Assembly: GCA_049724395.1 (NCBI GenBank)
Contig: JAUGWO010000304.1
Coordinates: forward strand, 1-41,527
Direction: 5' to 3'
Origin: Spongospora subterranea f. sp. subterranea
Lineage: Eukaryota; Endomyxa: Phytomyxea; Phytomyxea; Plasmodiophorida
Length of the DNA: 41,527 nucleotides
The notes beneath the pieces are model-generated. The model saw only the letters and a program-made list of their open reading frames with translations. It searched no databases and was not told where the DNA came from. This document shows, piece by piece, positions 32,735 to 41,527 of this stretch (its first letter is position 1; every line of letters begins with the position of its first letter). Made by a program: the position numbers and the translations under genes.

Positions 32735-35301
32735 ATGGGTGTTCTCAACTTGTTGGTATTGGTGGTGGTGGCGATCAGACCGACTCGATCTGTGATAACC
32801 GAACATGGTCATGGTTGGGACGAACGGCTTGATTCAGGTCAGGTCAATGTCGCCACAAGAATCACCTCCTCGACTTTATCGGTATTGATGGCGGAATTGC
32901 GCTTAAAGATTTGCCAAATTTTGAGATCATTGGTCATTGCAGGACACGATGTCGTCTACAGTTGCGCCATTCCTCCAATGCGTGTCCTCAACTTGTTGGG
33001 ATTACTGCTTGTCACCGGAATGGGCCATGGTCCACACCAAGACCAAAGGTTTACACTATCCAGTATTTCAATATTCGAAATGGGAGTCATATTTTCTGCC
33101 AGGCAATTCCTTGTTGGCGTTTGAGTTCTCCAATATCAATCGTGTCGACCAGTTTGGTGAATGTTTTTCGATGAATGTAGTCGTTCAGTTTATCTTCATA
33201 TCGTGATTCGGCTTGTTAAGTGCGGTTTTAGAAATGGGACTCGAGCCCGGGTTCGAATATTGACGCGTCCCATATCAGTATCGATTCTCAACAATTGAGC
33301 AAAGAGAGCGAGAACCGCGATTGTCTTATCGATCTAAATCGAATCCCTGTTGATTCTGAAATTTTACCATCAAAAGACTTTCTCGAGCATCTCGTGCCCG
33401 ATAACAGAAACGACCACCAGTTTGGCCAGTAGTCGTTTCATCTTCATATTGAAATTCGGCTTGTTAAGTGGTTTTTTAGAAATGGGACTCGAGCCCGGGT
33501 TCGAAGATTGACGCGTCTAATATCAGTATCGATTCTCAACAGTTGATCCGAGAGCGCGACAACACCGATTGTTTTATCGATCTAAATCGAATTCCTATTG
33601 ATTCGCATATTTTACCATCAAAAGACTCTCTCGAGAATCTCGTGCCCGATAACAGAAACGACCACCAGTTTGGTGACAGATCTTCCAGAAACTTTGCCGT
33701 TCAGTCCATGACCAAATTGTGTTTGCGTTTGCTAAGTTCGTCTTAGGATTGGAACCCGAACACGAGTTCAACCCGTGATGTATCCCGTATCAGTATTGAT
33801 GGTCAACAGTCAATTGAAAGCGTAGAGGGCAAAACTTTCGATTGCCGCATCGAAAATACGAATAATTCAATTAACCAGCCTTTTGACGTTCATGATAATT
33901 TCTTGCCAGTAAGCGATTGCCGATAATCGTGATTACCAATATCTGATTATCTCGTACCAGGATAAACTTCCGCAGCAAATTCGCAAAATGGTACATTTCC
34001 GTAATAACAAGTGCTTGGCGGGATTGAGAGTGATCTGTCCGCTCTTAAACTGGGACCTGAATGAGATCAAAGACTATAATAGCCTATGTGTGTTTCTGGG
34101 TCAGATCTCTGGCTCCCCGCTCAGTCTGGGATTTGATGATCACTCCTTAGGCAAAGGAGACGAATCCTGAACAAGTCGAGTTTCACGACATTGTCGCCAA
34201 AACGGAACACATCATGAAACTACTGTCGCCAGGAAAGTCAAGGCGGAATAACGTTGAGGTCGGACAACACAACATCGATGATCATGATCATAGGCGAATT
34301 GGCAAAGGAACCGGCACTTTGCAGAAACTGATCTTAATTTCGAATTTTGTTTTGAAACTGGTCTCTTGCAGAGAATCGGACTGCAGTATTAGTCATAAGG
34401 GGATTGATTGTCTCAATCGCATCTGTGTCCCCGTCCTTCAATGTCTTGTGAAATGTTGTGGCAAAGACATTGACCTGTTCCAGACACGTTGGGGAACGCG
34501 TTTCAAACACAGTCATTTTGGATTGAAATGCTGCCCCGGTCGTGGATCAAATCATAACACCTGCGGTTACCAGATGACGAAAATCGTCAGAAGCTCTGAC
34601 AACAGGTTTTCATTCGCCTTTTTTAGAAAAACTGATGAACATTTGTCCTTTCAGAGACAAAGATGCCGATTTATTGGATCTCAAAGTTCTTGTCTGTTGC
34701 TGTTTCATCGTCAAAAACCGCAGAAGAAAAACTCAAACTGTGTTGTGAATTCTACGAGAAATACCGATCAAGTGGCCCCATGGCTCAAAAGGTTCTTCGA
34801 TCATATTATCACCATTCTCCGAAACCCATCTGGGGGTGCTTTGTTCATCACTGTGGCCAAAATATAAATGAATGGATTCGAAAATGGGGCCCTCAATTCG
34901 CTCAGTGGGGAATTCAGCAAGCGGAATTGTCATGGCTTAAGTCCCATCAATGCGGATCGATCGACCGACCATTTGATATTCCTGCAAGACTTCGTCTTCG
35001 CTATAAATCAACCCGAGACCTCCTCCCAGCGATTTCCGAAATTCTCGAACAGTATGATCAGTTCGTGATTACGAAGACAACATCAATGAGATCGCCTCAT
35101 CCTAGTTTAACCACTTTGATCAAAAAATGCCGTCCTCTCAACAATTGTTTACATCGTCATTGCGCTGGAAGTGTTGAGGAATTTGTTCGGAGATGGGGAG
35201 AATCAGTATACTATTCCAAGTTCAGTCGCGATTACTGTCCTGGAAAAGGCAAAATGGGATATGATATCTGTCAATATGATTCTCGGTCATCCCAAGGTTA
35301 A
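32735..35301 (+). pseudogene. RWG family copy C, full-length multi-exon cysteine-rich gene, probably disrupted
   Basis: Same architecture as copy B. Exons: E1 32,735-32,881 (signal peptide MGVLNLLVLVVVAIRPTRS), E2 32,943-33,176, E3 33,232-33,428, E4 33,480-33,698, E5 33,747-33,908, E6 33,961-34,098, E7 34,151-34,605, E8 34,655-35,301. E2 is 60 nt longer than in B because it contains a partial repeat of the E1 start region. Modules 2 and 3 are in one open frame ending at a TAA at 35,299-35,301. Intron 7 is 49 nt here and 48 nt in A and B, yet the splice sites are kept, which supports it as an intron. Lesions: a small deletion at the E3 donor leaves the wrong phase, one extra G sits at the E6 donor, and one extra base lies early in E8 (about 34,695). 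Copies B and C break in different places, so an intact member may exist elsewhere. Confidence 0.6.
32943..33908 (+). repeat. Four tandem homologous exons (E2-E5) in RWG copy C
   Basis: Counterpart of the exon array of copy B. E4 (33,480-33,698) and E5 (33,747-33,908) keep 219 and 162 nt exactly. E3 (33,232-33,428) lost about 20 nt at its 3' end, including the usual ATGAAT|GTAGTC donor context; the remaining CA|GTAGTC donor changes the phase. E2 carries the 60-nt insert. Confidence 0.65.
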
Positions 35302-36062
35302 ATAATGGTTGACCATGAAGTCAATAAACCTGATCAGTTTAAGAGTAGTTTCACAAGGGAGTATAGGATTATTCTGTTGTAATCACTTCAAATTTTCTCG
35401 GTATAATTCCGTTGGGGTCTTTGACACAAACCAAATTCCTGATATTGGGAAAACGCATCACGACAAATCGGCTTGTGGATTTGGGATAGAACCGATTTGT
35501 GGGAATATCACAATGGGTTATAACATACGGATTGTGATATGTTATATATCCAGACAAGAATCACAATAGAAGCGATTGTTATCTAAATTGACGATAGCTG
35601 ACGAGGGAGTCTGTTGCAATATATCAGCTGGAGGCCAACGGTCAAGGTATGATTCCAATAACACGACACCGCCGCCCACAACACTATTTCATGAATCTGA
35701 CCCGTTATCTCCATTGGATACGATTATTTTGTTCACCCCCGATCCGCCGCCTTCTAATGTCAACCTTTCCTCAGGTATTATCTGACCCTAGGTTTGCCCT
35801 CGGTGCTCATGGTGGGGTGGGACTCTTAATCTAAACGAACCGATATGATTGAAGAACACGACCCAGGCCTCATTGGTTGGTTCTAGTAAGGGTGCACCAC
35901 GAAACAGATTAGCGACGTGCTCCAATTGCAACAATCCAGATTGGTGATTTAATTCTATATTCCCTTCATATACGTGCTTTCAGACGAAGAATTAGGTGAA
36001 ATGGCGAGGTCACGCCAGGGCAATTGAAACCATCACGAATTGCAACGTCAAATCAAAACACT
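35302..36062 (+). other. Downstream part of segmental duplication C with a possible exon
   Basis: An open stretch (35,576-35,785) encodes Pro/Thr/Ser-rich text (NNTTPPPTTLFHESDPLSP) between an AAG before TATGATT and a CTCAG|GTATTATC donor-like site. The B copy keeps the splice-like ends (AAGGTATGATTC and CCTCAGGTATGATC) but has a shorter middle. It could be an exon of a small neighbouring gene; the evidence is weak. Confidence 0.3.
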
Positions 36063-36066
36063 TGAT

Positions 36067-36153
36067 ATGGTTTGGTATACAAAGGATCGCGGGTTCTTAT
36101 GGGCCGGGTTATCCTGTGTATTACCAGGTTTTCCCTACTTCCGCCTGGCCGCT
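36067..36153 (-). repeat. Shared repeat tail R1, copy 2
   Basis: Reverse complement of 2,125-2,212 with few changes. It starts exactly where homology between segmental duplications B and C ends. Confidence 0.75.
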
Positions 36154-36826
36154 TGATGCGCTTTTTACTTTTGTGAATAAATTTTCCTGGTCACCCCGTG
36201 GTCACACCTGTGACTGTGGCGCGGGCAGGTCGGTCACGGCTATTCTGACTGGGGAGGGTGACCAAGGGTGACCAAATTCGAATTTTATTTCAAATTAAAT
36301 TACGCCTGATCATTTTTATTGGAAATAAAACTCGCTTGGATCCCGGGGGCTGTCATCGATGCCCCCCATGCGCAGTTCACCAGCCTCTGGAGAGCATTCT
36401 GCCAGGCGGCGCAGGCCTGCTTCGCTTGACGTCTCTGTCGACTGCTCTGCTAATGCCCACATCGTGTCCGGCTAATGTCCAGATTCTCTAGGATGAATCA
36501 TGCTTGGTCAGATCGCCCACGCGTCAACGTCTTTGCGATAAATGCGATCCGTTCACTTTCGCACCCACATTGCCGATGCCACTCCCCATCTATTGAACTC
36601 GTTCCAATAGAAGGCCGTTTTATGGATGCCGCGATTCAATAGGATAGAAGTTTTACTGTACCTGACGTTCTATTTTCGAATATTAAAAGAATATGTCATT
36701 TACTTCGAGTTCCCTACTTTACATTAGTATAAAGTCGACGACCACCGGCAGCCACACATTAATTAATCGCATTCAAACGAAACGGATAAAGTTAGCATCT
36801 TTATAGGTTATATTGCGGTAAGGCTA
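36154..36826. other. Intergenic, nothing recognised
   Basis: Contains several GGTGACC/GGTCACC strings (36,190-36,280). No gene seen. Confidence 0.4.
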
Positions 36827-37102
36827 CTAGAAAAGCAACCGAGCTCTGTCCCAGATGCTGTAGTGTATAGCAATCTGATCGCAAAGCTTCTGAAGCGTAT
36901 GACATTTGGCAACGCATAGGTCGTCGAGCAACTTCAACGCGTCGGATTCGCTAAATTCCTCCTTGAGCAAGTCGTCAACAGCATCAAATAGAAATTTTCG
37001 TCTAGAAAAAAACTTCCCTTCCGCAGAGCTCTTGGCACCTCGCCACTTCTTGCCAGGACGCGATTCCAGCTCTTCTCTCGGCGGTACAACGACGTTGTCC
37101 AT
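36827..37102 (-). CDS. Unrecognised charged ORF, 91 codons
   Basis: The product is rich in Lys, Arg, Asp and Glu, with an aromatic and basic core (KFFSRRKFLFDAVDDLL) and a helical acidic part. It has no family I can name. It lies on the same strand as, and just downstream of, the Copia fossil. It may be an accessory ORF or fragment of a mobile element, or a small host gene. Confidence 0.35.
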   Translation of the reverse strand: MDNVVVPPREELESRPGKKWRGAKSSAEGKFFSRRKFLFDAVDDLLKEEFSESDALKLLDDLCVAKCHTLQKLCDQIAIHYSIWDRARLLF

Positions 37103-37396
37103 GGAAATACCGCCGTATTTACATTCCTTCCAATTTGTTCATTCGGAACGGGACAACAACAACCGGGTCAGGAACAATGGCAGCCGGCTCGATGATATAA
37201 TCGGCAATGCCATTCGTGTCAAAAAAAGGCGATTCGGGAGGACGACTCGCGAGAGCGACAGCATCTGCACTCGCAGCCGATCCAACCTGAGGTTACCATC
37301 AAAACTTCTCTTAGTATGGTTTTCAGATATCATGCAGTTGATCCGCCCATACCTGTGTCGACATACAATTTCCCAGTCCAGTTAAAATGGACGCCA
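37103..37396. other. Gap between the charged ORF and the Copia fossil
   Basis: Only open stretches that overlap on both strands. Nothing recognised. Confidence 0.35.
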
Positions 37397-37963
37397 TCAC
37401 TTTCTTGACTTATTGCAGTCGTTTGTTTGAAAAAAAATCGCTCCCTGGTTGTCCTGATGGAGGATGGACCTCTTGTTTGTGATGATACGTAGATCCGCTA
37501 ATAGGTCTTGCAACCAGATCGCTTCCTTTGTGGCGTCACATGCGGCCATATATTCGGCCTCTGTGGTAGATAAGGTTACCGCTTTCTGCTTTGTACTTTT
37601 CCATGAAATAGTATTGTTGCCTATTTTGTAAATCCATCCAGTCATCGATTTGCGGTCGTTTTTGTCACCGGCAAAATCGCTGTCGGCGTATCCTTGGATA
37701 GTTGATGAATCTTTTGTAAAGTGAAGCCCGAGCTCTTGTGTAGTATTTAAATACTTGATAATTTTGTGGATTGCTCTCCACAGATTTGGTGATGGTGATG
37801 TAACATAGCGGCTGACGCAGTTGACTGCGTACGCTATATCCGGGCGGGTTGCATTTGCAAGATACATCAGGCATCCGATCGCCTCTCTTATCGGGTACTT
37901 GTTCGGGGTCGAGTGGTCATTGCTCTCGGGTTCCGGCACTCCGCAATCAACTGCGCAAGTCAC
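37397..37963 (-). mobile_element. Ty1/Copia LTR retroelement fossil, end of reverse transcriptase and RNase H
   Basis: A 188-codon open segment carries the diagnostic Copia blocks IGCLMYLANATRPDIAYAV, GYADSDFAGDKNDRKSMTGW, KQKAVTLSTTEAEYMAACDA and DNQGAI, that is, the end of the polymerase connection region and RNase H. Only this part is present; no LTRs are seen, and the LINE lies against its upstream side. It is broken but less worn than the Gypsy piece, so probably younger. Confidence 0.88.
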
Positions 37964-38196
37964 GAATCGACGAGATGCTGGCGGCGATCGATCGTGTTGC
38001 TGGTGGTGGGGAGTCGGCTGGCACCAAGGGTGACAGTCTAGGGATGCCTGGCGGGGTAGTCTTCCTGACGATGACTAGAACTCTGAAGTGTCAGCTGCAC
38101 TCCCAATTTCCTCTGAGTCTTCAGAGCGGGCCAAATTTTAGAACAGCCGTCAAAAGCTGTTCTCGCCGTTCATTGAATACTTATCATTGGTATGAG

Positions 38197-39735
38197 ATGA
38201 GCGGACAGGTCCTTGTTGTCAATTCCTGCACTGACGGAAAATATTTTGGAAGTCGGTACTTTACTGACAGAAAAATTATTAGAAGTCGGTGCTGTATGAA
38301 TGACTCAACCGACAATACTACCATTTACTGGTGGCTATCCGACAATATTACCATTCTTTGGTGGCAATCCGACAATACCACCATTTATTGGTGGCAAACT
38401 GACAACACGACCATTAATTGGTGGCAATCTGACAATAAAACCATTTATAGGTGGCAATGGCCAAAAGGAACACTAAAATTAGATGCCGTCCCCTGCGACA
38501 ACCAATTCTTCGCATCACTCGATACCTGGAATTGGAACATGGTAAAATTGTTTCCAATTAGGGTGTGGTTGAATGTAAAACGTGGGAAAAAACCAAATAA
38601 CAGCAAAGTATGGAAAACAAGTGAAAACAAAACACTGGAACAATCAACACCATACAGTGGCGGAAACAGCAAAGGACTCCATACATCATGCATGGTGGAG
38701 ATAAAGAATACGAAATACGTATTTAGAGATGTCATCGGAATAGGAAACTGCGCTTTCGAGGCGATCAGAGCATCAGGAGCGATCCCGAATATGACAGTGC
38801 AAAACCTACGAAAGGAAATATGTGAATTCGCTAGAAATCCTGAGCAAGGAAGAACCATTGCTAAAAAATTAAAACCCTATATAGGATCGCTGCCAAACAA
38901 TGACAGCATAGGATTGGATGAATATCTGAATATAATGAGTATCGATAGACAATGGGGAGGGTTGTTCGAACTCACCATAGCTGCATACAAATTTAAAATG
39001 AACATAATAGTAATAAGTCAGACGAATCCAACGCTCATAACAGATATACAGAAATGGATAGAGAACACGTTACCAAAGTCACGTGATGTAACACCATGGA
39101 CCAAAACAATTTACTTGTTACATCACAAGCATGGGAAACCATCAACACCAATGAGACATCAAGACTTGAACCATTATGGGACCCTTTTCCCTATAGAAAC
39201 AACGGCTAGTGAATGGAATAATAGCGGTATGATGACACCAGACAAATGTGACCTCTACATTGATCAGTACAAATTAACAAACAAAACAGACAGCTCAGCA
39301 ACGCAAAATGTTAGAAATGATAATTCCAAACAGCAATTTATGATAAAACCATCGCTAGACAAAACGATGAGACACGATAAAAACATAAACCCGAAAAGGC
39401 ACCGATCATGCGACGATTCCGACGACCAACCCACTCAACGTGCCAAATATGAAAAACATCAAACGCACTCTAAACAAATCTGCACAAAAAAGCGAACATT
39501 GCTGATAGATAAGGACGGCACTGAAACGCAGTATAAAAGACGGCTTACCAACAGCGAGCGCCAATGCAAAGAAGTTGCAGACAATGAAAACAGCGCGAAA
39601 AACAGCCTCAAAACAGACACCAACAAGCCAGATGAGCCACTACGAACTCACCAAATTGATCGGAAATATACTAGAACCAGACAACAAGGAAGACAATATA
39701 GCAGACACATCGGACAAAAACCTGAACGGAACTAA
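38197..39735 (+). CDS. LINE ORF1 with OTU-like cysteine protease domain
   Basis: The frame is open from 37,849, but the upstream part lies in the Copia region; the Met at 38,197 (MSGQVLVVNS) is a plausible start, giving 512 codons. In order: a tandem of five 10-residue WW repeats (38,311-38,460), a basic linker, an OTU-type domain, and a Lys/Arg-rich tail. OTU marks: DVIGIGNCAFEAI (38,729; Asp and nucleophile Cys), WGGLFELTIAAYKFK (38,954) and NHYGTLFP (39,169; catalytic His). All three expected active-site residues are present. OTU proteases cleave ubiquitin chains in other proteins; such domains occur in some non-LTR elements, role unknown. Confidence 0.75.
   Translation: MSGQVLVVNSCTDGKYFGSRYFTDRKIIRSRCCMNDSTDNTTIYWWLSDNITILWWQSDNTTIYWWQTDNTTINWWQSDNKTIYRWQWPKGTLKLDAVPCDNQFFASLDTWNWNMVKLFPIRVWLNVKRGKKPNNSKVWKTSENKTLEQSTPYSGGNSKGLHTSCMVEIKNTKYVFRDVIGIGNCAFEAIRASGAIPNMTVQNLRKEICEFARNPEQGRTIAKKLKPYIGSLPNNDSIGLDEYLNIMSIDRQWGGLFELTIAAYKFKMNIIVISQTNPTLITDIQKWIENTLPKSRDVTPWTKTIYLLHHKHGKPSTPMRHQDLNHYGTLFPIETTASEWNNSGMMTPDKCDLYIDQYKLTNKTDSSATQNVRNDNSKQQFMIKPSLDKTMRHDKNINPKRHRSCDDSDDQPTQRAKYEKHQTHSKQICTKKRTLLIDKDGTETQYKRRLTNSERQCKEVADNENSAKNSLKTDTNKPDEPLRTHQIDRKYTRTRQQGRQYSRHIGQKPERN
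38311..38460 (+). repeat. Five tandem 30-bp coding repeats
   Basis: In frame with ORF1: DNTTIYWWLS, DNITILWWQS, DNTTIYWWQT, DNTTINWWQS, DNKTIYRWQW. Variation is mostly at the sixth and last positions. The Asp-Asn...Trp-Trp pattern suggests a regular beta or solenoid surface. Confidence 0.9.
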
Positions 39736-41527
39736 AACACACAAACGGCAGATGAAAATAACTCAATATTTCATGAAAACCAATACCAAAACCAGAAAAA
39801 TAAGAACAACCAGGAGCTTAAAAATCGCTCAATGGAACGCCTGCTCCCTAAGCGAACAAAAATCAAAAGAACTGTCTCGATTTGCTAACACCAACCGCGT
39901 CGATGTAATATGTATATCAGAACTTCACCATAGACGCCAAGTAGACGATTTCCCAAACCACGAAGCCGATGACCGGTACACCCAAGCTGGAATTTTTTGG
40001 AGGGACCATGTAAATGTAGATGTGATGCGCATTCCTGCAATACAAACGTTTGGGAACGACGGAATCATGACACAAATAGTAAAAATATATAGTGAAATGA
40101 TATTAATTCACATATATATACCACCGGATATAGATCGAAATACTAGAAAAACATATTGGAAACAAATCGGCAAATTCGTAGAAATGCCAGATGAACCGAT
40201 ACTTCTAACAGGTGACCTCAACACCAAAGATAGACGGTTTGGAATCCACCATGACGAAACTCACAAATACCTAGACAGCATATTGGAAGAATGCAAATTG
40301 ATGAACAACCCGGAACGCCCAACAAGAGGAAACAACTCATTAGATATCACCATTGCCAATCGACAGATGGCAAAGGAGATCTTACAATGGGACGTGCACG
40401 CAGAGCTAGGCAGTGACCATTCACCGACAACAATAGATACTACAATTAGAAGAAAATCGACGCAAAGGATTCCCCCTAGCCGTAAAAGAATACAACGAAT
40501 TGACACACGAGCGACAACGAAAGCGTTAGAAGAGGAACTGCAGAATGTTGAAAGCAAGAACATGGGACTAACAGCTTTCAATGACCTATTGCAAAATAGC
40601 ATTAAGCACAAATATGTTAGACAGAATAGATGCAAATTCTGGACCACGAAACTCAAAATTGCGTTAAACTTGCGAAATAAACTCAAGCGCAAACACCAGG
40701 AAGCCATACTGAAATGCAAAAGCCAGCAATTTATTGCACGGCAGCACACCGAAATGCGAAAAGCGGAAATATCATTGAGGAAACAATTTCAGAAAGCGAA
40801 AAATGCAAGCCTTAGAACGGAAGTTAAACAGGCATGTATGGACGAAACAGGAGCCAAAATATGGAGCCTGGTAAAGAAGATAAGTCCTCAAACCAACAAA
40901 CGGAGACGAAAGTACGAAACACAGAAAGTTGATGCAAAAGATGAAGCGGAAAAAATAGCTGACAGTTTTGAGGCAATCTACAGCGAAGCAGACCTTAACC
41001 TCAATGAGCATGAACAGCGTGAACACGATCTACTCATTGAAAAACTATGGAAAGAGAGAATCTCTCAACCACCGGAAAAGATTACTTTGAGAGAGCTAGA
41101 AAGGGCAGTTGTTAAGGCCAATAGGAAATCAGCAGGAGGAATTGATGGAATACCGAATAGTCTCATCAAAGAATTATGCAAAAATGATATGAACAAATAC
41201 GCGTTGCTGAGTTCAATTAATAACGATATTATAGATTTAGGATACTTCCCACAAGATATGAAAATAGCGAAAATCAGACCATTACCTAAAGATAAACCAG
41301 GTGAATATAGACCGATATCATTATTGCCTAATATAGCCAAACTGGTAGAAGGGATTATTGAACGCGAATAAGACACCAAGCGGAAAAGCACATACCTGAT
41401 AACCAATTCGGGTGCAGCCCGCTCATAGTACTACGCATGCATTGTTAAGATTGCTGCATAATGCAGGATTAGCAGCTGCTAAAGAACAACAATTCGCCCT
41501 AATTGTATATGACTTTATGAAAGCCTT
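39575..41527 (+). CDS. LINE ORF2: APE endonuclease and reverse transcriptase (incomplete)
   Basis: Open from 39,575 (first Met) to 41,371, overlapping ORF1 by 161 nt in the +1 frame. The likely start could also be the Met at 39,752. Endonuclease residues are in place: QWNACS (39,832), ISELHH (39,919), TGDLNTKDRRFG (40,211), LDITIAN (40,340) and GSDHSPT (40,411). The RT begins with AGGIDGIPNSLIKELCK (41,132) and YRPISLLPNIAKLVE (41,309). After 41,371 the frame changes: PAHSTTHALLRLL and FALIVYDFMKA (the first catalytic Asp block) continue in another frame to the window end. So this copy carries at least one frameshift and is probably inactive. The YxDD box lies beyond the window. Confidence 0.85.

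Larger units (their letters stand above)
32098..36062. repeat. Segmental duplication, unit C (about 4.0 kb)
   Basis: Same orientation as unit B and colinear with it, about 20 kb away. Differences include an extra stretch near 32,300-32,370, the 60-nt insert in E2, and small deletions. Its right edge meets a repeat tail (36,067-36,153) that also occurs inverted at 2,125-2,212, so an element inserted at or defines this breakpoint. Confidence 0.85.
37964..41527 (+). mobile_element. Non-LTR retrotransposon (LINE), 5' and central part, cut by the window end
   Basis: Two long overlapping ORFs in one direction: ORF1 with an OTU-like protease domain, and ORF2 with an APE-type endonuclease followed by a reverse transcriptase. 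The 5' limit lies between 37,964 and 38,310. Plus-strand composition is strongly A-rich, unlike the surroundings, as is common in LINEs. The clade cannot be set without the full reverse transcriptase. Confidence 0.85.

Noticed and set aside
33235-33270. GGGTTCGAAT string like a tRNA B box, within a near-palindrome TCGAGCCCGGGTTCGA
   Set aside because: It recurs at the start of the RWG repeat exons and reads in frame (WDSSPGSNID and similar). No tRNA fold can be built around it.
37849-38196. Upstream part of the 628-codon LINE frame as genuine ORF1
   Set aside because: It overlaps the Copia fossil on the other strand and has no repeats or motifs of ORF1, so it is more likely a chance open extension.
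38445-38858. 137-codon minus-strand ORF
   Set aside because: It lies opposite the conserved OTU-coding frame of LINE ORF1 and has low-complexity Phe/Leu-rich text, typical of an antisense shadow.

Overview
This is a eukaryotic nuclear window: host genes are split by many short introns (about 45-75 nt, GT..AG), and transposon remains, satellites and local duplications fill most of the rest. The mobile elements (a Crypton-type tyrosine recombinase, a pogo/CENP-B-like DDE element with an NGKTLGF motif, a mariner with a DNARPH motif) recall oomycetes or related stramenopiles. That assignment is inference from remembered family motifs, not from a search.

Layout. (1) 1-1,430: 3' part of copy A of an unrecognised gene family, here called the RWG family. 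(2) 1,780-5,420: SINE-like sequence, a reverse-transcriptase fossil and a Ty3/Gypsy integrase fossil. (3) 5,561-6,937: satellite with a 90-bp unit. (4) 7,100-8,940: DDE transposon, minus strand. (5) 9,362-10,330: a repeat split by a 570-bp hAT-like MITE with an exact 8-bp target duplication. (6) 11,050-12,005: Crypton-like recombinase, minus strand. (7) 12,018-15,890: segmental duplication with RWG copy B. (8) 16,340-17,620: two mariner fragments in inverted orientation. (9) 17,639-19,189: a TYW3-TYW2 fusion gene for wybutosine synthesis, frame-damaged and cut off at its 3' end by an inverted-repeat tangle (19,169-19,565). (10) 20,270-23,418 and 26,850-30,015: tandem HECT E3 ubiquitin ligase genes, with a satellite-filled MITE between them (24,769-26,281). 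(11) 31,150-31,620: pogo transposase piece. (12) 32,098-36,062: second copy of the segmental duplication with RWG copy C. (13) 36,827-37,963: unrecognised ORF and Ty1/Copia fossil. (14) about 38,000 to the end: a LINE whose ORF1 carries an OTU-type protease domain and whose ORF2 carries an APE endonuclease and the start of a reverse transcriptase.

The most interesting content is the RWG family. Each full copy has a signal-peptide exon, four related exons of about 54-73 codons joined at phase 0, a linking exon, and two exons holding three copies of a cysteine-rich module built around CG/CA, RWG and CPG/CHG motifs. I do not recognise the module. Each copy shows at least one frame disruption, and the copies look like a mosaic shaped by gene conversion. 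The two HECT genes splice cleanly in frame over most exons, so the RWG and TYW lesions are less likely to be general assembly error.
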